Source: Bifidobacterium sp. (GTDB taxonomy: Bacteria; Actinomycetota; Actinomycetes; Actinomycetales; Bifidobacteriaceae). Taken from it: 64,000 nt of DNA. Numbering within the stretch: position 1 is the stretch's first letter; each line of letters begins with the position of its first letter. The notes below the pieces were generated by a model. That model saw nothing but the letters and a program-made list of their open reading frames with translations. It ran no database searches and was not told the DNA's origin. The stretch spans positions 62,001 through 126,000 of the forward strand of contig JALCNP010000004.1 of assembly GCA_022649135.1 (NCBI GenBank). Reading direction: 5' to 3'. Position numbers and translations under genes: made by a program. Of this stretch, positions 60,604 through 64,000 are shown in pieces.

Positions 60604-63342
60604 TTAATACCTGTCGATGCGCTCTCCCACAGTGAGGGATCGTAGGATTCCGGGTGAGGAGCGTGTGGGTTCGGCATACAGTATCACATCTCCCTCTTCC
60701 CTCGGGATGAGGAAAAGATCGCCACGGCCCCCGGCGAATACAGTTCCAGGAATGCCTCCCAGCACCACTCTGCCCAGACAATAGTGTGCGGTGAATGCTG
60801 TCAGCTGTATGCCCTCGCCGTCCATTCGCACTGTGGTATTCATGGAGTCATTCGATTTCCATAGTCTTTCATGAGGGATGCGCATCCATATTCCGTCCGG
60901 TGAGTCAACCCGAAGCGGGAAAGGGATTTCTGCGAATGTTAGGGATTGTGACGTTTCCCGCAGTTCGGTAAGACTCTGCGTACGAAGATTCCAGTCATTG
61001 ATTGGTTTGCCGATCAGGAGTGCGATGTTTCCCGGGTCCTCTCCCCAGGTCTTATTCACGATGATGCTGAGTCGGTCTCCTGAATGAATGGGCCCCAGCC
61101 AGACTGTTGGCCGCCATGGCGAGGAAAATCCGATGTGTTTTCCGTTGAGGATTATGTCGCAACGAGCCTGGGTGTGTTTCATGTGAACGGCTGCGTAGAA
61201 GCCGTCGAGGCATATGGTTTTCGTATAGATTACGCTATTCGGCCATGTGGTTGTCGACAGTGAACCAAGATTTGACCGCGGAACCGGATGAGATCCAATG
61301 TTGACATGATGGTTGAAACGAGAGTCTGGGCGAACGAAGGATGAAGAAGAAGATTCCATTTTGACAAGCCATCCCGAATTGAGGTCGACAATGTGCTGCA
61401 CGGCGATGCACCCGTCGATGCCTCGGTGCGCGGATAGTTTCAAGGAGCCGACGCGAGAATCGTCAAAGTTGGAATGTCCCCAGATTCGTGCTGTCACTTC
61501 GAATGAAGTGACCTTCCCGTTCTGCGTATCCTCGGCGGGAAGCCAGATGTCACCGTTCGCGGCGTGCCATCCCGAGTGTTGAGTGCCGTATCGTGCCTCG
61601 ACGATGTCGCATGCGTTGCGCAGGACGATTCCGCAAACGTGAGTGATCCCGCTGTGATGACCGGTATATCGTCCAGCCCCGCTGTATGTCTCTGCTGCTT
61701 CAAGGGATGGAGGCAGAAACGATGTTCGGTGAAGGGGATCTCTCCACAGGGCCGTATGATGAGCGACATCAATTGCGTATAGGTTTTCGGCGTGTTCCTC
61801 GGGTCGGGTGTAGTCTATCCGAGGTTGTTTTATCTCGATGATATACATGCATGAGTCTTGTTCGTCGAGGAATGTGAGTGACCCCGCATTCCCCCACAAC
61901 AGAACCCGGGTGCCCGATCTCTGGACGTGCACGTCTCCTGTCATATGAAGAACAGTCTTGGATAAGTCCTCCGAAAGGTTCAACGTTGCCCAGACCACTC
62001 CTGGTGCCGTTATGGGTGGGGACAGCACCGTTGTTGTACCGGACAGCTCCGTGGGCTCTGCGCTGCTGAGGTCCAGCGTTATCCCCTCGGCCAGTGGCAC
62101 GTTGTGAAGTAGCATCGCCCCTGTTCCGGCGGGTATCCGGATGTCGCGATGGCTCGTGAGCAGGTGTGCGCCATCGGTTGGTGTGAGTCCCTTCGGACGC
62201 ATGGACATGGTGTGGGTGGAAACGTTGGTGAGCGTGAGCAGCTTGCCCCCGCCCTCTAAGTCAAGGCAGCCATGGGCCATTCCCTGTGTCGGGTCGTCGA
62301 TGTCGAATCCGTTGCCTGTGAGGATGTGGCTCAATGGCTCATGGCTTAGTTCGGCGAGAGCCAATCTGGTGCCCAAGGCGGAAATTATCAAGGACAGTCG
62401 TCTGGCTTCGTCGGCGTCCGGGCGCTCGTTGCCGCCGGGGTCGATTACCCCTCCGAAATCGTAATCGTGTGTCATGAAGGCTTCGAGGGAGCCCCAGTTG
62501 TTCACGGAAGTTCCGTAATCGAAATCCCAGCCGGATACTTGCAGATAGGGGCCGACGAATTGAGCGCCGGAACCGATCAGGCGCCGAAGGGTACGGTGCA
62601 GCCGGTTCGTTTCTGTCACGATCAGCGGGATATCGTATTTGTTGCATGCCTGTTTGTAGTAGCGTGTGGATGAATCCACATCGATGCTATCGTCATTCGG
62701 GTAGAGGTTGACAGTGGGTGTTACCCCCGCGACATCTCCACAGGCGCGGGACATATCGCCCTGACCGGCGCAAGCGATGATCGGGACCGTGATGTCATGT
62801 TTCGTCATCATTGCCGCCAGCTTTCCAATGTAGGCGGAAGGGTCATCGCAATCGAAGAAGTCGAGCTCGTTGTCAGCTTGGACCATGATGACTGATCCGC
62901 CCTCTGTGTACTGCTGGCGACGAATGATCGGCATGATGCGGTCGTACCATGCATCGACGGCTTCTATGAAACTGTTGTCGTTCTGCCGGATTTTCGTTGC
63001 GGGGTCGGTACTGATCCATGCGGGGATTCCGCCCCCGTCCCATTCCGAGCAGATGTATGGGCCCGGTCGGACGAGTGCGTAAAGACCCGCTTCGCGGGTG
63101 AGTTTCAGGAATTCTTCGATGTCGTGTTGGCCGGTAAAGTCCCATGTGCCAGGCGAAGTTTCGTGATAATTCCAAGGGACATAGACATCAATGGCGTGAT
63201 ATCCGATTTTTTTGACTGCAGAAAGGCGCTGCCTCCACTGGTTTCTGACGATGCGAAACGGGAACAGTGAGGCACACAGCAGCACCCGGGGCACACCGTC
63301 GATAACGAGATGTTTGGATTTTAATTCAATGGTTCTAGACAT
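60604..63342 (-). CDS. GH35 beta-galactosidase
   Basis: This is a large (912-residue) beta-galactosidase of family 35 with the TIM barrel in the first 340 residues. The acid/base glutamate is Glu159 in MVQADNEL (family usually has QVENEYG) and the nucleophile candidate is Glu244 in IVTETNRL. RPGPYICSEWDGGGIPAW is the classic family motif. Jelly-roll beta domains follow. No signal peptide is present, so it is cytosolic. ATG 63342 is preferred; ATG 63354 lies next to AGGA. The gene is lower in GC than its neighbours. It is followed by no gene on its strand and is downstream of the ABC permease. Confidence 0.85.
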   Translation of the reverse strand: MSRTIELKSKHLVIDGVPRVLLCASLFPFRIVRNQWRQRLSAVKKIGYHAIDVYVPWNYHETSPGTWDFTGQHDIEEFLKLTREAGLYALVRPGPYICSEWDGGGIPAWISTDPATKIRQNDNSFIEAVDAWYDRIMPIIRRQQYTEGGSVIMVQADNELDFFDCDDPSAYIGKLAAMMTKHDITVPIIACAGQGDMSRACGDVAGVTPTVNLYPNDDSIDVDSSTRYYKQACNKYDIPLIVTETNRLHRTLRRLIGSGAQFVGPYLQVSGWDFDYGTSVNNWGSLEAFMTHDYDFGGVIDPGGNERPDADEARRLSLIISALGTRLALAELSHEPLSHILTGNGFDIDDPTQGMAHGCLDLEGGGKLLTLTNVSTHTMSMRPKGLTPTDGAHLLTSHRDIRIPAGTGAMLLHNVPLAEGITLDLSSAEPTELSGTTTVLSPPITAPGVVWATLNLSEDLSKTVLHMTGDVHVQRSGTRVLLWGNAGSLTFLDEQDSCMYIIEIKQPRIDYTRPEEHAENLYAIDVAHHTALWRDPLHRTSFLPPSLEAAETYSGAGRYTGHHSGITHVCGIVLRNACDIVEARYGTQHSGWHAANGDIWLPAEDTQNGKVTSFEVTARIWGHSNFDDSRVGSLKLSAHRGIDGCIAVQHIVDLNSGWLVKMESSSSSFVRPDSRFNHHVNIGSHPVPRSNLGSLSTTTWPNSVIYTKTICLDGFYAAVHMKHTQARCDIILNGKHIGFSSPWRPTVWLGPIHSGDRLSIIVNKTWGEDPGNIALLIGKPINDWNLRTQSLTELRETSQSLTFAEIPFPLRVDSPDGIWMRIPHERLWKSNDSMNTTVRMDGEGIQLTAFTAHYCLGRVVLGGIPGTVFAGGRGDLFLIPREEGDVILYAEPTRSSPGILRSLTVGERIDRY

Positions 63343-63396
63343 GGTAAATGGCATTCCTGTCGAAACGATTACGGTGTTCTTCCGGAGCGAGAAAAA

Positions 63397-64000
63397 CTAT
63401 TTGATGCCTGCGCTGCCTGTCATCATGCCGCTCTCATAGAGGTATTTTTGGGAGAAGTAGTAAATGATGAGAACCGGTATGATCAGAATCAGGGACCCCG
63501 TCATGATCATGTTCCATGGCGGTGTCTGCGCTGCTGATCCTTGTGCCGAGAGAACCTGCAATCCCAATGCGAGCGGCATTTTGCTTTCATCATTGATATA
63601 GATCAGCGGGCCGAAGAAATTTCCCCAGTTGGCGGAAAAGGTGAAGACACTAACTGCGGCGAGCACGGGTGTCATCATCGGAAGAATGATTCTTGCGAAG
63701 ATTCCGAAATATCCTAGACCGTCGATCTGGGCGGCCTCGTCCAATTCCGTGGGGATTCGGGTGATGTACTGTCTCATCAGGAATACGTTGTATGCATTCG
63801 CGAATAGATTGGGGATGATCAGAGGTAGAAGTGTGTTCACCCAGCCGATTTCACGAAAGAGAATGAATTGAGGGATCATCAGAACCTGGCCGGGAACCAT
63901 CATTGTGGAAAGGACGATAATGAATAATATGTCCTTGCCGGGCGCTCGCAGCCGTGCAAACCCGTAGGAGACGAGGGCGCTCGACAATGTCATGAATACA
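63397..64000 (-). CDS. Sugar ABC transporter permease, MalG type (5' end outside window)
   Basis: This partial protein shows the C-terminal part of a CUT1-family permease: helices with FIIVLSTMMVPGQVLMIPQF, then the EAA loop ELDEAAQIDGLGYFGIFARIILPMM, and a C-terminus ending in the TGSAGIK tail typical of MalG/LacG-like proteins. The reading frame is still open at the window edge (64000). It probably belongs with an upstream permease and binding protein outside the window and with the GH35 gene as a galactoside-uptake cluster. Confidence 0.9.
   Translation of the reverse strand, partial: VFMTLSSALVSYGFARLRAPGKDILFIIVLSTMMVPGQVLMIPQFILFREIGWVNTLLPLIIPNLFANAYNVFLMRQYITRIPTELDEAAQIDGLGYFGIFARIILPMMTPVLAAVSVFTFSANWGNFFGPLIYINDESKMPLALGLQVLSAQGSAAQTPPWNMIMTGSLILIIPVLIIYYFSQKYLYESGMMTGSAGIK

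Overview
The window is a high-GC Gram-positive chromosome segment that looks like Bifidobacterium. It carries the actinobacterial near-origin cluster of Ser/Thr kinase and cell-wall genes (crgA, DUF881, pabA/trpG, pknB, pknA, pbpA, rodA, pstP, fhaB, fhaA), a DUF3073 gene, and PEP carboxylase beside a ThrE-type exporter. It also has several LacI/ABC/glycosidase sugar modules and no respiratory genes. The species cannot be fixed from this window. No rRNA, CRISPR array or intact insertion sequence was seen.

Layout. 1-3250: an accessory edge with an unknown ORF, a hipBA toxin-antitoxin pair with a visible operator, a 0.5 kb stretch without a confident gene, then tRNA-Ala(TGC) and tRNA-Ile(GAT) on the minus strand. 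3450-4190: a YgjP/SprT-like metalloprotease. 4320-19915: a carbohydrate locus with a divergent LacI regulator, an oligopeptide-type ABC importer (lipoprotein, two permeases, fused double ATPase), an alpha/beta hydrolase, a large GH94 phosphorylase resembling 1,2-beta-oligoglucan phosphorylase, a GH3 beta-glucosidase and a convergent serine hydrolase. I read it as a candidate system for uptake and intracellular phosphorolysis of sophoro-oligosaccharides (beta-1,2-glucans), possibly acylated ones.

20030-33765: stress and housekeeping genes. These are Dps, a CNNM/CBS membrane protein, an operon of beta-carbonic anhydrase with a DUF318 permease and its TIGR03943 partner, AhpC with a TrxR fused to an AhpF-like redox domain, PEP carboxylase, a ThrE-like exporter and TrpS. 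33922-38722: DUF3073, an SCP2-like protein, glycogen phosphorylase, a small membrane protein and a rhomboid protease. 38849-38968 holds four perfect DnaA boxes just upstream of a THUMP-like methyltransferase gene.

40593-52890: the division and signalling cluster. CrgA, DUF881 and a class E sortase precede PabA. The converging run fhaA-fhaB-pstP-rodA-pbpA-pknA-pknB ends in a chain of 4-bp start/stop overlaps. 53102-60567: an S9 peptidase, an alpha/beta hydrolase, then an FMN-binding lipoprotein-like protein, ApbE flavin transferase and a membrane FNR-type reductase, divergent from a VIT/CCC1 metal transporter. This is a plausible extracytoplasmic flavin electron-transfer or ferric reductase module. 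60604-64000: a lower-GC sugar module with a divergent GH35 beta-galactosidase and a MalG-type ABC permease cut by the window edge.
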